Of a stretch of 64,000 nt of DNA, positions 13,236 to 26,509 are shown piece after piece (position 1 is the first letter of the stretch; every line of letters begins with the position of its first letter). Below the pieces are notes generated by a model, which worked only from the letters and a program-made list of their open reading frames with translations, ran no database searches and was not told where the DNA came from. A program made the translations under genes and the position numbers. Source of the stretch: Pipra filicauda (taxonomy: Eukaryota; Chordata; Aves; Passeriformes; Pipridae); assembly GCF_003945595.2 (NCBI RefSeq), contig NW_024104448.1:868017-932016 (forward strand). Reading direction: 5' to 3'.

Positions 13236-15797
13236 ATCCTTATTTTGCCTGTACAAGATTTCTGGTAAAAGCATCAGCCTTCACAGTACAACTGAAAAAC
13301 TAGGCAGTTATGGGAGGACACAAATCCATCTTAAGTGACTGAATGTGATCATATAATGACGTTATTTCTCTTATTCCGAGACACAGCAGGGCAGTTCTGC
13401 ACTATGGAGTAAGTACACTGTTATCAGAAAGGCAGCACCCTTGCTGCTGGACACTGCAGAGTACAGCCCACTTAGTTCCCCAAGAAGCATCCCACTCACT
13501 GAAGAGATTTATTATGATTTTTTTCTATCTAGGTTTCTTGGAAAATGCATTACATCATGTCCCTCACTCACTGTGCTTTGTTCAGCACTTGTGCTATGCA
13601 AAATCGCCAGAAGCTGTTAAACAGTGAGCTGTGCCCCGGGGCGTTTGGCTGTCATCACGGGGGCACAAACAGCCCCTTGTTCTGGGCTGTTGTTGACCAC
13701 GGTCATGGTTCACATGAACCCTGACGTGCTCAGCTGGCCAGAGAACACTGGCAGCTGTGACACCAACACATGCAATCAGCCAGCACCTGCCACGCAGGGC
13801 ACTCCCAACCCTCATTCCTAACAGCAAGCTCTCCTCTGACAAATCAGGAGGCTGCTGGAGACACAATAACCACTCTGCTGGGAGCACCACAGATCACACC
13901 AGCAACTGCTGCACTGCCGGGGTATCACCAGGGAAGCATAGCCCAGGAATTAAATGTCCTGTTCCCAAGGGAAACTCCAGTGCTGCTCAGTGCAGGCAGA
14001 GCTGACAGCAGAGGTGCTGGGGCTGCTACAGGGAAGGGTTTGAGGAGAGCTACTCACAGACAGCATCCAAAAGATAAGGTGGTTATACAGACCACTAAAC
14101 CTTTCACTCCTTCCAGCTCCAGCAGAGATCCTATGTTCACTGTCCACTTGAGGTTTGCAGGTAAAGCTTTGTCCTAAACCCAAATGCCTACCAGCATGTT
14201 ATATACTCTACTGAATGTCACTGAACCCATCTTCTTACTTTCTTTTTTTTAACACACAAACCACCAAAAAGGAAACCAAGCTTCTTAGGCAGGCAATGAA
14301 CATTCCCACTGTAGAATGTATTCAACTGCCTAACTGCAGAGAGCACAAGCCCATGGCCTAGCAGATCTAGCCAGACCACATTTTCCACTACATTTTTATT
14401 TTGCAAACAGATGAATGCATAAAACAAAAGTCAGTTTCATTACCCAAGTAAATAATCTGGGCTAAGAGTAAATCAACCAATGCACTTGGAAAACTATCAG
14501 TATCTGTATTCTAAACACATTCCAGTTAGTGCTATTTGAGCCTTTCATGTTTGTTTTCCTTGAATTTGAGTGAAGACTTTTGATTCTGATGAATGACAAA
14601 TCATCTGAAGAGCTAACTTTAGGTCCATGTTTATTTTTTTAACATTTACTCAAAGTAAATTCTGCATTACACAATTACCCTGCAACAATGCAAGCTGTGC
14701 ACTGGAAATACATGCTGCCAGCGCTCTCCTTAGAGCAGTTACATTCAGGAACTGGAACTACTGTATGAATTGGGAACTAACCAATAAAACAAATGGCAGA
14801 TTTTCAGTCACCTGTCTGCAAACCACCTGCAGACCAAGAATTCCCTGGTACAATGCGTGAATAATGTTAAACAGCAAACTATGTTTTGTGATATATCCAC
14901 AGGCAGCTCAACAATAAGCAAGTTTCACAGGCAGCTGAATTAAAGAAAAACTATTTCCTAGGGTAATCAGCATGGGGTAACTTATGCCCCAAGAGGGTAA
15001 AATGCTGCTGCGGCTTCCCATCTACATGGCCAGGGACCTGTTCTCCAGCCACTTACCTGTTTTCAAAGGACATCTATGAAATTCCTTGGTTTTAACACTT
15101 GAACTCACAGAAGAAACTGAAAAGGTATTAAGTAGGACACAGACCCAGAACTGGGTAAGCCTGGCTTCCACAACAAAAAAACCCACAACAACAACCATCT
15201 AGGAGAAAGGAGGACCATGCAAAGGAGACTCTAGGAATTTAGCTCTGCATTTTTATATATTTTTCCTTAAGCAAATTTGTGTGGTGACTCCACTGGTTCC
15301 TCTGTCATCTAATGAGATCCAGATTTTCCTTCTTTTATTCAAAAACATGTGGTTGAATAGTTGATGCAAAGTCTGAAGTCTTACAGGCCAGGTGCCTCTG
15401 ATTTTAATTGTATAAGAAACAGGATGGTACACTAAGGACACTAAAGATTTACCATAGCAACAGTGTCATTGATCACTTAAGGAAAGAGAGGAAGAAGTTT
15501 TAGGGTTCACCTCTGCTGTACATTTCCATTTGCACCAAGAAGCTATTTATGGTAAATCTATTTGGCAGAAAGATAGCACATACTCTTCCTCACAGGTGGA
15601 ATGATCACCTTGAATGACAAATGCTAGAAACTTAGGATAACTCCTAGGGAAAACCATCACTGGGAAAAATCATTGCTGATCCTGTAAAAGCCTATTTATA
15701 TCTGAGCTAGTGAGATAATCACTGATATGGTAAGCCTTTCCTGAAGGATATTAGGTGATTTCAGATGTTTGCAGTATATGGATCAGTGTGCAAGTTA

Positions 15798-16300
15798 GAA
15801 TAGAATCACAGAATCATTTAGGTGGAAAAGACCTCTAAGATCATCCAGTTCAACCTTTAACCCAGCATTGTCAATCCCACCATTAAACCATGTCTCTAAA
15901 TGCCACATCTACACATCTTTTAAATTCCTCTAGAGATGGTGACTTAAACAGTTCCCTGGGCAGCCTGTTGCAATATCTGATAACCCTTTCAGTGAAGAAA
16001 TTTTTCCTAATATCCAATCCCTGATACAACTTGAGGCCATTTCCTCTCATCCTGTCACTTGTTACTTGGGAGCACAACCTCCTTTCAGGGAGTTGTAGAC
16101 AGAGATAAGGTCTCCCTTGAGCCTCCTTTTCCCCAGGCTAAACACTCCAGCTCCCTCAGCTGCTCCTCATCAGACCTGTGCTCCAGACCCTTCCCCAGCT
16201 CCACTGCCCTTCTCTGGACTGGCTCCATCACCTCAGTGTCCCTCCCTGTAGCAAGGGCCCCACAATTGGATACAGTACTTGAGGTGCAGCCTCTTTCAAG
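15798..16300 (-). mobile_element. CR1 LINE, 5'-truncated, 3' end
   Basis: Read on the minus strand, this is the 3' end of a chicken-repeat-1 (CR1) retrotransposon. It ends in the diagnostic tail ATGATTCTGTGATTCTATT (reverse complement of about 15799-15820), preceded by the typical sequence about confirming a rule of 'aggtcttttccacctaaat'. About 500 bp remain of a full-length element of several kb, the usual dead-on-arrival state. The upstream edge, near 16300, fades without a clear end or target-site duplication; CR1 elements normally lack one. It is the only clear LINE copy in the window and the strongest sign of an avian or other sauropsid genome. Confidence 0.93.
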
Positions 16301-16327
16301 GGAAAGGAACAGTTCCAGTGCTCCCAA
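15883..16327 (-). pseudogene. Remnant of CR1 reverse transcriptase C-terminus
   Basis: The minus strand keeps two reading frames from the end of the CR1 ORF2 protein. The 3' frame (15883-16077) has the characteristic block [15 protein letters not shown] followed by a SPSLEEFK stretch and an RDMV-like end. The 5' frame (16085-16327) has the preceding QRRAVELGKGLEHRS and EEQLRELE blocks. They are in different frames, so at least one frameshift lies near 16080. The reverse transcriptase and endonuclease domains are missing, so nothing functional is made. Confidence 0.88.
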
Positions 16328-17869
16328 AGGGAATTTCTCTCATATAGCTCAATGTAGCACATGTGCCTGCTTCAGAACAAGTTTACAGGTAGTGAGCTAA
16401 ACTACTGTTAGTTTAAAAGGAAGAAATCACAGCCAGAAATTTACAAAATGGATGTCCAAGTTCTCCAAAACTACGCTAAAGGAGCCCAGTTTTCAAAATG
16501 TCTGTGTGCCCAATGCTCTCAGAAACACCAGCATTTATATGGCTTTGCAGGGACATGCTGGAGAATGGGGACACTCGTGGGCCACCTCCCCCAGTGCCAG
16601 CTGGTACAGCTCACACTTCTGTGGCCCAGGAGTCTTTCCCCCACTGCTTGGGCTTCCTGCAAATATCACTAAGTTTCTGCACAGTGTTTATTCAGATGAG
16701 GATCATTTCTGTACTACACACTACAAACTAAGCCTTTTTTAGTAGTTTGATGACACAGTTCTGCAACTGTCTTTCTCTGCTATAGAGATATGATCTATCT
16801 TCTGCATCAGGAACTGACTCAGGAGGGAACACACTGTCATGTTAAATGATGTCATTGTCACCTAGTGTTCCTGAAAAAAATAACCTAGAGAACTCTCTGA
16901 AATCTGCCTGCATGTGACACATAACATCTAAATTGTGTGCCTAGCACTTAATCCATTTTTTGGCATAAACTATGCCAGTAAAATGTATTTGCTTTTAAGG
17001 TGTCAGCAAAACATGTGCCCAGGGCCCTGTGGCTGGGCATTTCTGAAAAGCCAGGACACAATGTATCCCAGTTCTCATCCTACAACAATAACATTGCTTG
17101 ACTGCACATCAGAGTGCCTTTTTCTAGTTTATATTAGCTTCCCACGTGGATTAAGTTTGGGAATCTGTGAATTGCTATGGGATAGCTCGTCCTATCTCGA
17201 TCTGGATTTTAGGCAACTGTATGGTACTCAGACTTCAGTATGTAGCTGTTAGGTTATTGTAGAGATGAAGAGAAGTCATAACACTGTCACGGAAGTGCAC
17301 GATGTCAGCACAGTGGCTGGGGAGCACGAGATATGGACCAGATGCAGATTTTATACTGATAGTCTGGATATTTATTATGGGCAATAAACAAGAAGAGGAG
17401 GAGAGAAGAACAGATCACTGCTTCATAAACCATTTCTGTTCATAGGGAATCATACAAACTCTGCATTTAAGAGAGTACATATGTATTTAACAATGTTAAT
17501 CCCAGAGTTTACACTATCAAAAGGCAGTGAAACAGCATATGTTCACAGATGAGAAAAAAAGGCTGGCTTAGCTTCTCAGGCCCTGTTTCAGGGAGCAGGA
17601 TAAGTCTGCTGGCTAAGTCTCCCTTGCAGAAATGGCAATAAAACTTCTTGGCTGCAGAACAACTGACAGTGGTTCCAAAGAAAAGAAAAAAATCAAGTTT
17701 CACAAAGTCAGGTAGATCTCCCATTGCTGCCAAGAAATCCACAGCAGAGCAGGAGTCACCAAAAGCCCTGGACTGGACCAGCCAAAACAGCACTGGGACA
17801 CTGCCCAGGGGAGACAGGATCAGGAAAAGGGACTGCTTTTCATAGAGAGGACACAGCAGGAGAAAACCA
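16301..17869. other. Intergenic sequence between CR1 and LTR relics
   Basis: No supported gene. A minus-strand ORF of 172 codons (17509-18027) runs into the LTR relic and is hydrophobic and T-rich, so I do not regard it as a gene. The segment 17520-17869 may be more of the same retroelement, but I could not recognise it. Confidence 0.5.
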
Positions 17870-18345
17870 AGTCCCACAACAAGTGTTCCCTCAGTCCCCC
17901 TGCAGTGGGATGGGGGAGAGAACTGGAAGGGCAAAAGTGAGAAAGGTTTCGTGTTGAGATTAAGACACTTTAATCGGGAGGGGGAGAAGCAAAACAAACC
18001 AAAGAAACACAAGTGATACAAAAGCAATCACCACCAGCTACCCAGTTCCCATGCAATGGCAACCCCTGGAAAACTCACCCCAGCCTCACTGCAGAGCATG
18101 GTGTGGTACAGTCTGGAATATCCCTCTGGTCAGCTGGGGTCAGCTGTCCTGGCTGTGTCCCCTCCCAGCCTCCTCACTGCAGGGGCAGAGCGAGGACTGG
18201 ACACAGCCTGGGTGCTGTGTAAGCACTGCTCAGCAGCAGCTGAAACACCTGGGTGCTATCAGAACAGTTCTGTTCCCCAATCCAAAGCACAGCACTGTAC
18301 AGCTCCCTGAAAGTCGAGGAACCCCATCTCAGGCAGAGCCAGTAC
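17870..18345 (-). mobile_element. Decayed avian endogenous-retrovirus LTR
   Basis: Read on the minus strand, the order of recognisable blocks is that of an LTR family I recall from songbird genomes. First comes GGGAGGGGACACAGCCAGGA, then CAGCTGACC repeated, then GGGATATTCCAGAC. A T/G-rich stretch follows, then ATTAAA (reverse complement of 17969-17974) before CTTTTGCCCTTCCAGTTCTC and TCCCCCATCCCACTG. The TATA region is decayed and neither border nor a target-site duplication is clear, so the coordinates are approximate. No internal retroviral coding sequence adjoins it, so it is probably a solo LTR. The family assignment is from memory. Confidence 0.65.
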
Positions 18346-21300
18346 AGGGCCCCACTTGCAGACAGTTAAAGCTGACTGAACCCTGCCAACAGCCACCACT
18401 CCAGAGCACCGTCAGCCCCCAGCTGCACTTGAGGAATGGTTTCCAGGGGACTGGAATTTAGGCTTGGGTGCTTCACTCTGCTTTAATGAATCAGTAAGAC
18501 ACAGATTCACTTATTTTACACAAAACTCAGGGAGCTGACTTGCACAGCTTGCACTGAAGGCTGTGTGGACAGATGGACAGACCATGCACCTGGTCTAGTG
18601 ACCTCAATGCAGGAAAAGCATCTGTATTCCTAAAGACAGGAATGAAAGGAAAATTTACTGCACAAAGGCCAGTAAAGCAAAGGCCAGCGCTGATAAATTT
18701 TGTAACACAGGGCACCCACTTAAACACTGTGTTTCTGCCACAGACCTGGGTAGCACTCCCTCAGTGCTATTTGGATACTGCAAATTCTGCTGGGTTTGGA
18801 TTCTGCCACACAGGTGGCCAGGGCTCTCCTACCTTGGGAACAAATTTTGCAGAGGTGAGATCTCACAGACCCATTTACCTTCAGACTCTTGAAAAGGGTC
18901 AAAGTTTTTCAGCTAAATGGATGCTGTGGGTTAACAATTTATTTCTTCAGTGGCAATCTTTATGGAAAGCAAATAAAGATACGGGTCACATGAGACTGCT
19001 GAATACCAAATAGTTTTACTTTACATATCACAAGTTATAGGCATCTATAGACACAATAACCACTCCCACCCACTGGGCCACTTTTTCAGCTGTCCAACAT
19101 CAGAGATTTCTGAGCAATCTAGTTCAGTGTGGTTCAGTCTCTCTCAATCTCTCTCTTTAGTTGACCTTTGAATCAAGCAGCAATAGAACAGATTTCTTTC
19201 TTTCCCCTATGTCCTATATTTCCTCTACCAGTAGTTTCCTCATACTCCCCATAAAAGGAAAGAGAAAGGTTATTCAGAGATGCTTTTCTATATTATAATT
19301 TGCAGTTACTTTGCTAAGCAGTTCTCTCATCAGCCTCATCACCTCCTGAATCTCCATTATACCCTCACCTTTATATCCAGGTTCACACTACAAAAAATGC
19401 TTTGCCATGGAAAGCAGCCATTTTCTTACCCATGCAGGCTCCACTGGGATGCACAGCTACCAATACTTTACCACTACATTATGCTGTCTGAACGAATTTC
19501 TTTTCTTCTTTACAGTGGCTCAGTTCAGAGGCAGGAGAAAAACTGATAGAACTCCCTACTCCAAATTCAGTTTGCAGTCTCACACAAACATAAATACCAA
19601 CTGCCCAACAGCAAGCGTTATCCATCAGCTGTACTTAAACACCAGATCTTGTCAGAATAATTCTGTAAATATAACATGCCAATTTTTGAGCATTGACCAT
19701 TTCAGCAGGCCTAACATCTTACCCATCTGACATTATAATATCTGCTTCAGATAGCATATTGCAAAAATATTCAGCTGATTATTTCACAGTGGTATTTTCA
19801 CCTGTGATTCACTGCTGACTTGCAAGTGTGAACGTGAATAAATGTTATGCAACTTTTACTGAATAAGCTACTAGATCAATTCACTCATCTGAGCACTTCC
19901 TGGTATCGGGTTGGTATTTTCTGTGCTTTTGAATGAAAAGAAGCTTAGTAAAACTGACAACATGCAACATTCACACATTGCAAAAAGCACAGGAAAGTTA
20001 AGAAATAGAAATAATAAATGGATAAATCATAAAAGACCAAAACCAGCACTGAAACAAGTTAAACTGAGCTCAAAGTGATGATTCTGTGGATGGATGAAAT
20101 CTAGTGGAAGTGATTCTTCTCAATACATGGCCTCTAACTTCCTCTATTTTCACTCTGTAACAGCAGTCAGGTTTTGCCAGCTGTGAAGCAGAAAGTGAAG
20201 TCATTATTTTATGTTTTACCTTCCTATGTTTGCTGTACCTTAACCCGAACACTTTCCTTTTGTTTGGTAAGCATTATTCAACTTGATGTTGCATTAAAAA
20301 GAAGTTATTTTCTTCTTTTTTTTGACCTGATTCCTCACAAATACATACCAGGTGGAGAACTGGATTTCATCATTGAAGTTCTATGATGTTCTTATGGCAG
20401 GAATGTTACATTTCCCAATATTCTTAACTTTTTACATCAACAGTTAAAAAGCCCTTTACTGGTGCAGCTGCTGACTTGTTACGATTGGATGTCTCAGAAC
20501 CACTGGCCACCAGACATTAGTCCTTCACTTGGAAGTTTTTTCAGTGTGTTACAGACCACTGACCTACAGCTTAGCTCTCACTGAATTGCTCTCCTGTACT
20601 ATACGATGAACAGCAACCTTATAAAAATTAGGAGACAGAAAGGTAAAAGGAAGATGAAAAAGGAAATTAAAAGCAAAAACCCTGGATGTTTATTTGTGGG
20701 TCACCAGTTCAGAGGTCTGACCACAGCAGAAAGGCATGTCTGTGCCTGCAGATGAACCAAGACACTCTGGTGCCTCAGCTGCAGAGGTCAGGCACACTCT
20801 GGAACAAACCTGCTGGGAATATTCAGTGATGCTGAGCACTGGGAAGCCTTTTAGGATGACCTGCTGATCATTTTTGCAAGAAACAGCACTACCATCTTAA
20901 AGAAGGCCTGGTTCATGGCTGAGAGAAACCAGAGAAACTGGCCTCTAGAGCCTCACAAGTTATAGAGAGAAAACTGAGCATAGTTTTCTCAGAGATTGTC
21001 TGTAAAAAATATTGCAATGAGCACACAACTGCAGGTGTCTCCTGGGATCTGCTGAGCACCCAGTGTCTGACAGCTGAAGCACAAACTGCATTTCATGATT
21101 CAGGTTGCTGCTCCCAAAGGAGTGCTTTACTTCTGCTCTTGGGATTTCCAGCCTGGAATGGGCAGTGCCCAGAAGCCACAGAACCTCACAAGTCCTGTGC
21201 AACCAAGAGGCACGTCCAGGTTTGCCAGGGAATAGAGCAGCAGGAAAGGCTATTAAAGGGAAAAAGCAAAAAAAAGGAGTATATAAAAAAGTAAATCTCA

Positions 21301-24300
21301 CCTTTCAAAACATACCTGTCTGTTTCCTAAATACTGTGATAAGTGGTATCCAAGAAGTCACAATTGATAAAATTATTGAGGAGAAGAAGAACCAGAACCG
21401 GATTAAAAAATAAAAGCATTGGAATAAAACATTTCCCTATACGAGCGGCAGTGGTTCCACTGAGTCTTCCTCCCTATCTTTCTCCTCTCAAGGGGAGGTA
21501 AAAATATATAAATAAATAAAATAAATCAAGACCTTCCCCCCACCCCACAGTTCCCAACTAGTCTTGCTGCTTAGAAATTCACAGATATTACTTTAACACA
21601 CAGTGGCTTTGAGGATTATGTGGATATTCCTATTGAGTCCTCCCAAGAAATCCATTAAAATGGATACAGTTTGCATACAGTATCATTGATGCTCATTTCT
21701 AACATCTAAACTATTTAATGTTAAAGAAAAAGACTAAGCATTGAATAACAACTGTGCTTCCTTTTGTTTCTCAGCTTTTAGCATTTTCCACAAAGATACC
21801 ACATTACACAGTAACTAACAAGTCGGTCAGACCAGTGGGAGGGAGCCCAGTTAGGACCCTCCATTTCCGTACCCCTTACATTGCTACACTGTCACTTCAG
21901 TCTCCTACTGTAGAAATGAACAGCTGAAAACAAAATAAACCTTTCAATCACTGTTTAATGCAAGAACATGTTTACATCTTCTTACACTGTTTCTGAAATG
22001 TCAAAATTGCTGACCCTCATGAAACAATGGTTTCTTGGCTTTTCAAATATTCAAGCCTTACCTTCACTTTTTGCAAAAGTATTGCCAACTGTAAGCCACT
22101 ATAGAGGGGTTTTTTTTTGGAGGGGGGAGTTTATTTTACAGTCCAAGTCTTTAACAATTGGAGACCTACTGGTGATATTGATATGAATTCAAGCAATTAC
22201 TTGCTATGACACAACAAAATTGGTCCAAATTAAAATGGGATTCTGAAGATGAGGGTGAACATCTGATACTCGCTCTTTTATTAAGACACTGGGACTTGTG
22301 AAAACATTCAGTGGAGAGCGTGGCTCATCTCTGGCAGAAACTTGTTCATGTCCTCCCTCTTCCTATCTTCTGCTAATTAGGCATCATTATTAACCTGGTA
22401 TCAACAAAAGAGACATCGTTAGGCATGCTAATCTCTGTGAGAGGTACAGGCCAGAGGCTTTATCATTCTGTTCCCTTTTATTCCCTTTTCTTTCCAGAGT
22501 CCCCCTCAAACCATGGAACCACTAAGGAGGAACCACAGGAAAGCATCAGTCAAGACTGATATGTTCTGTCAAAGTGTAGGATTGGGGATACAGGTACCAC
22601 AAGAATGCAGATAGAGATATCTGTTATTTTCTTTGTTTCCTTTTTTCCTTGTTTCTTCAGTTTTATGGGACAAGGAACTATTTACACAGACAAAATAAAA
22701 TGAACCTACATCTTTTCATCTTATAGGTACTATGTAGGAACTGAAACAGGGAGAGGGACTACATGGACTTTTACTTTTTCTGTTTCATAAAGAGATTCCT
22801 GAGGTGATATAGAATTATGTAACTTCACTGAAGTCCATAGATCTCCTGTGGTTTATGCTTTTTGTGCATCTCACTCACTGGATCTAAAGCAGAAGTGTAT
22901 GAAAAGAGAAGAAATTACTGAGCAAACTTATGCAGGAAAAGTGCTGTTCAAATACCTGCTATGATAAAACTGCATGTTTAGATCTTACCATGTTCTTGGG
23001 AATAGTAAACCAATTTCTCTCAGAAAAAAAAAAATCCTCATATCTCCCACTCATAAAACTCTTACCTCAGATTGCTCAATTTTGCATATTGCAGTCTTCC
23101 ACTATTATTTGGTTTACAGCATCCTTTTACCCAGAATAACAATTTTTACATCAGTTATAAAAAATGTTGCTATAGATCAATTTTTTCCTTTACTTATTTT
23201 GGCCATGCAAAATAAAACATCAGTCTGGCATTTGTGTAAGGACTTTGTTCTATTCTGTTTAAAATTCCTCTTAACAGAGTCCATAAAACTATTTTCATTT
23301 CACAAAGCATTTTAGAGTTTCTTATTCCTATAATTTAAAACAATGAGCTATTTTGGGAGGAGCAGAACAGGGTGAATTACATTTAAAATTATTCTGCTGT
23401 TATGCATTTGTAGCTAAAAAAAATTCTAAGTTATGTAATAAGAAAACAATAAATATTAAGAACTTCTGCCAAAACCCAGGCAGTATTACTTGAGTGGATG
23501 CAAAAATAGTGCCATAACAGAGGAAAAAAAAGTCTCACCTCAACCTGTGGGACAAAGGCCTACGGGTGAGAACACACCAACAATGTAACCAAATAAAGAA
23601 AATTAAATAGGTAGGATCTATTTTTATTAGTTTTTTGTAATCTCAGTTTCAAAATTCAGCTCATTTGGTGAGAACAAGTCAAAGGCAAATTTGAGATTGA
23701 CTATGTACTTAGAGAAATCCACTTTTCCACTTGCTCAGAGAAAATAAACATGCCATAAACAGCAATGAACAAATAGGCTGGTAAATATATATATGAGTAC
23801 AAGAAAGAGTTGATAAATGGGCACACTATTTTGTCTAGTGATTCTCCATAAAATTTTTTGTACTACGGATCAAATGTAATGACTGAAATTCCTTACAAAG
23901 GAGACTTGTTACCCCTGCTACTTTGCTACTGTTAGTTCACATAACTACATTTAACATTTGCAATCCTGAACTAAAGCAAAAGCTGGTTCCTCTGGGCAGC
24001 GGAATTATGCCCATGACAAACGCACTTGTACATGCCAAGAGATAGTGTCTCTTTCACACAGTTAGTGTGCAAGACAATTTTTTACTTCTAGTCAGCTATT
24101 AAAAAGTCAGAGGCATATTTTCCTTCATAGTTATGATGTAAAAGAGAGTAATACATGAACTCAAACTGGACTACACACACACCTGCCGAATATGACTAAC
24201 TTTTCTTTCGCATCAAAAAGCTTTGTTACAAGTAACCTTCACAACACTGCTCTTTCCCAAAGAAGTCATGCTCATAGGGTTCATAAAAGCAAAAGAGGAG

Positions 24301-26509
24301 CAAGTTCTCATCAAACTGAACCTCGTCCCCTGAGCCCCCGCCTGTTCCCAGGCACACTGGGGCTCCTTTGCAGCCCAAGACTGACACCAGCGCTCAACGC
24401 AAAATGGCACAAGGACTGGAGAGGTCATCAACTCTCAGGGGCTTGGTTATGGCCATTGGTTTTACATGAAAAGCAGGAGCTACTCTCAGGACAAGGCTTT
24501 AACTCAATAGATCTTTTGAAAAAGCAAGTCCGTCCTTCTCCCTGCCCTCAGCTGTCCCAGCCATTGCCCCTCACAGCCACTGCCCCTCAGGGCACCTCTG
24601 CCCGCAGCCCTGGCTGTGCACAGGACACCTGCCCCTCTCCTGGGGGGGGGGCTGGGAGCCGGCCGAGCTGTGTCCTGCCTGCTCACACCACGAGAACAAA
24701 ACATGAGCAGCATCAGAGTCTCAGCCAGAGCGCCTCGGGCACACGGACACCCCCCCCCGGCTCCAGCAGCACAGCCCGGCTGAGGGGAGGCCAGGCCATG
24801 GGGGCAGAGGGCACAGCGGCGCTGAGGGGCTGTGTGGGCTGGGGGCTCAGAGCAACCACGACACTCCAGGTCTCTCCTGCACATTTTCTGATAGTTGTCC
24901 TTGATGCTGGAGTAATAACTTGTGAACCTGTGCCTAAACGTTGCCCTTTCCTCACTTCTCTGAAAACAGCCCGTGTTTCTCCTTAGATTGAGACAGCTGC
25001 AGGGTTTGTTCTCTGAATCTATTACTAAAGAACCACCAGGAAGGTCTGCTTAAGCAATTCTCCTCCCTCAAGGAAGAGGTTGAGTTTGAAGTCAACTAAA
25101 ATTTCTTCTACGTTTTCCCCAGGATTCCCTTTTCATCTAGGAGCAAATAGGTAGGTCCCAAACTCAACCTTTTTATTTGGACACATGTAAACACTTCCTG
25201 TAGATATGCTCAGCAGAACAAATGATATGGTATGGTATGTCTGCATCAAAAGGGCTCAATTCAGCATCAAACCACATCCTCCTGCACAGGTTGTGCCTCC
25301 CTTGGCTGCAGCCTCAGGTCCCACACGGTAGCACTGCCCCGTTCAGAGGGCACGCCTGGGACTGTGGCAGGCAGGGGACACTCAGGAGCGCTGAGGCGTG
25401 GTGCTGACGGGAACAAAATCCTGGGTTTTCACAAAGCGCAGCAGAAGTAGACATTGCTCCTGAATATGGTGTTTTCATGTGTACAAAACCAACTTTTTGC
25501 TCAACCTAACACCAGAACTATTTGAGTGTCTGCAACAGATGTTCACTTCATCTCACAGCTGCTCAAACTCCAAAGCTTTCCCTCCAGAAAGAAAGGCTTC
25601 CAAAGCAGCCCTCCTCTTTGTGAACACCTCCGTCTCAGAGAAAAGGCCCATCTGTGCTAAAGACATGAGTTTCCAAAGAAATAGTCCGAAGAAACATGTT
25701 CCAGCAAAGATAACAGGCATCACAGAGTGCCTTCAGACCTCCTTTTGGATGGGTTTCTTTACCTTTCTTGGCAAGTTAATCACACACACGACTCCCTTGT
25801 TGACTCAGGCGTTAATCTCTATAAAACCGGCCGAGCTGTATCTTCAGCAAGCTGAGAATAATAATGAAACCCAAATTATTTCCACTTGTAGTTTTGAATA
25901 ATCCAGAGGCCGCAGAGCACTGGGGTTTTGCCAGGAAGGTGGGCGATTCCAAGTGTGTTCCCTGGGTGTCACTTAAACCCGTCACAGCCCATCGGATCCG
26001 CACACGAGCTCCATCCCTGCGGCCCCGCTGCTCACTTGGATCACTCTTTGGACCTTTGGGCAGGTCAGTGCCTGTCAACTGTCCCTGGCAGCGCAGCTCT
26101 GATGTGGGTGTTATTAGGAATAAACAGATGTTCTTGCAAAGTCTGCAGCGTGGCTGCATTTGGTGGCGGGAAGTGACAGGTTACTGGTTGTTCAGTTTTG
26201 AGTTATAGAAAGGTGCAGTTTGCCCAGAAACAAGGGGATCGTGGAATGGGGGACACATGGTAGGCGTCGAGAAGGCTGTAACCCATAATACCTCAGCCAG
26301 CGAGGAAAGGGGGACGGACATATCGGACAAGGGGATAAAAGAGGCTGTGACCTTCATTAAATTGAGAGACCTCACTGGGGACTGGACAGTGAAATCTGCC
26401 TTTTATTCGAATGAAAGTTTAGTTAGCTCCTCTGCCTCTGGGATATTTTTGAGGCTCCTGATAACAGCAAGAGGCAGGTATTTTTCAGAGCGATGTTAAC
26501 GAACCCTGC
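18346..26509. other. Intergenic sequence upstream of KLF13
   Basis: No supported gene. The stretch is AT-leaning and unique up to about 24.2 kb. A possible regulatory patch at 22370-22440 contains TAATTA, ATTATTAA and GCATGCTAAT close together. GC content rises in the GC-rich block at 24.3-24.9 kb and again from 25.9 kb toward the promoter. No LINE or LTR piece is recognisable here. Confidence 0.55.
24192..24986 (+). other. GC-rich block with a long orphan ORF (264 codons)
   Basis: The longest ORF in the window lies here, but it is probably not a gene. The predicted protein is rich in Pro, Ser, Thr, Gly and Arg, has no recognisable domain, and crosses runs of 10 G (24642-24651) and 9 C (24750-24758) where any length change would break the frame. 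A long opposite-strand ORF overlaps it, as expected where GC-rich sequence is poor in stop codons. It sits about 2 kb upstream of the KLF13 CpG island and could belong to an upstream noncoding transcript or regulatory domain, which is a guess. Confidence 0.3.

Larger units (their letters stand above)
11619..15797. other. Intergenic sequence, no supported gene
   Basis: No credible exon is visible; ORFs are short and scattered over both strands. The block at 13.6-14.1 kb is GC-richer and has overlapping ORFs up to 135 codons, but they show no recognisable domain. Notable content is a run of 18 T at 12090-12107 and the palindromic homeodomain-type site at 13202-13217, listed separately. Confidence 0.6.

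Noticed and set aside
17509..18027. Minus-strand ORF of 172 codons
   Set aside because: It overlaps the LTR relic and is mostly hydrophobic residues from T-rich sequence; no retroviral or cellular protein is recognisable.
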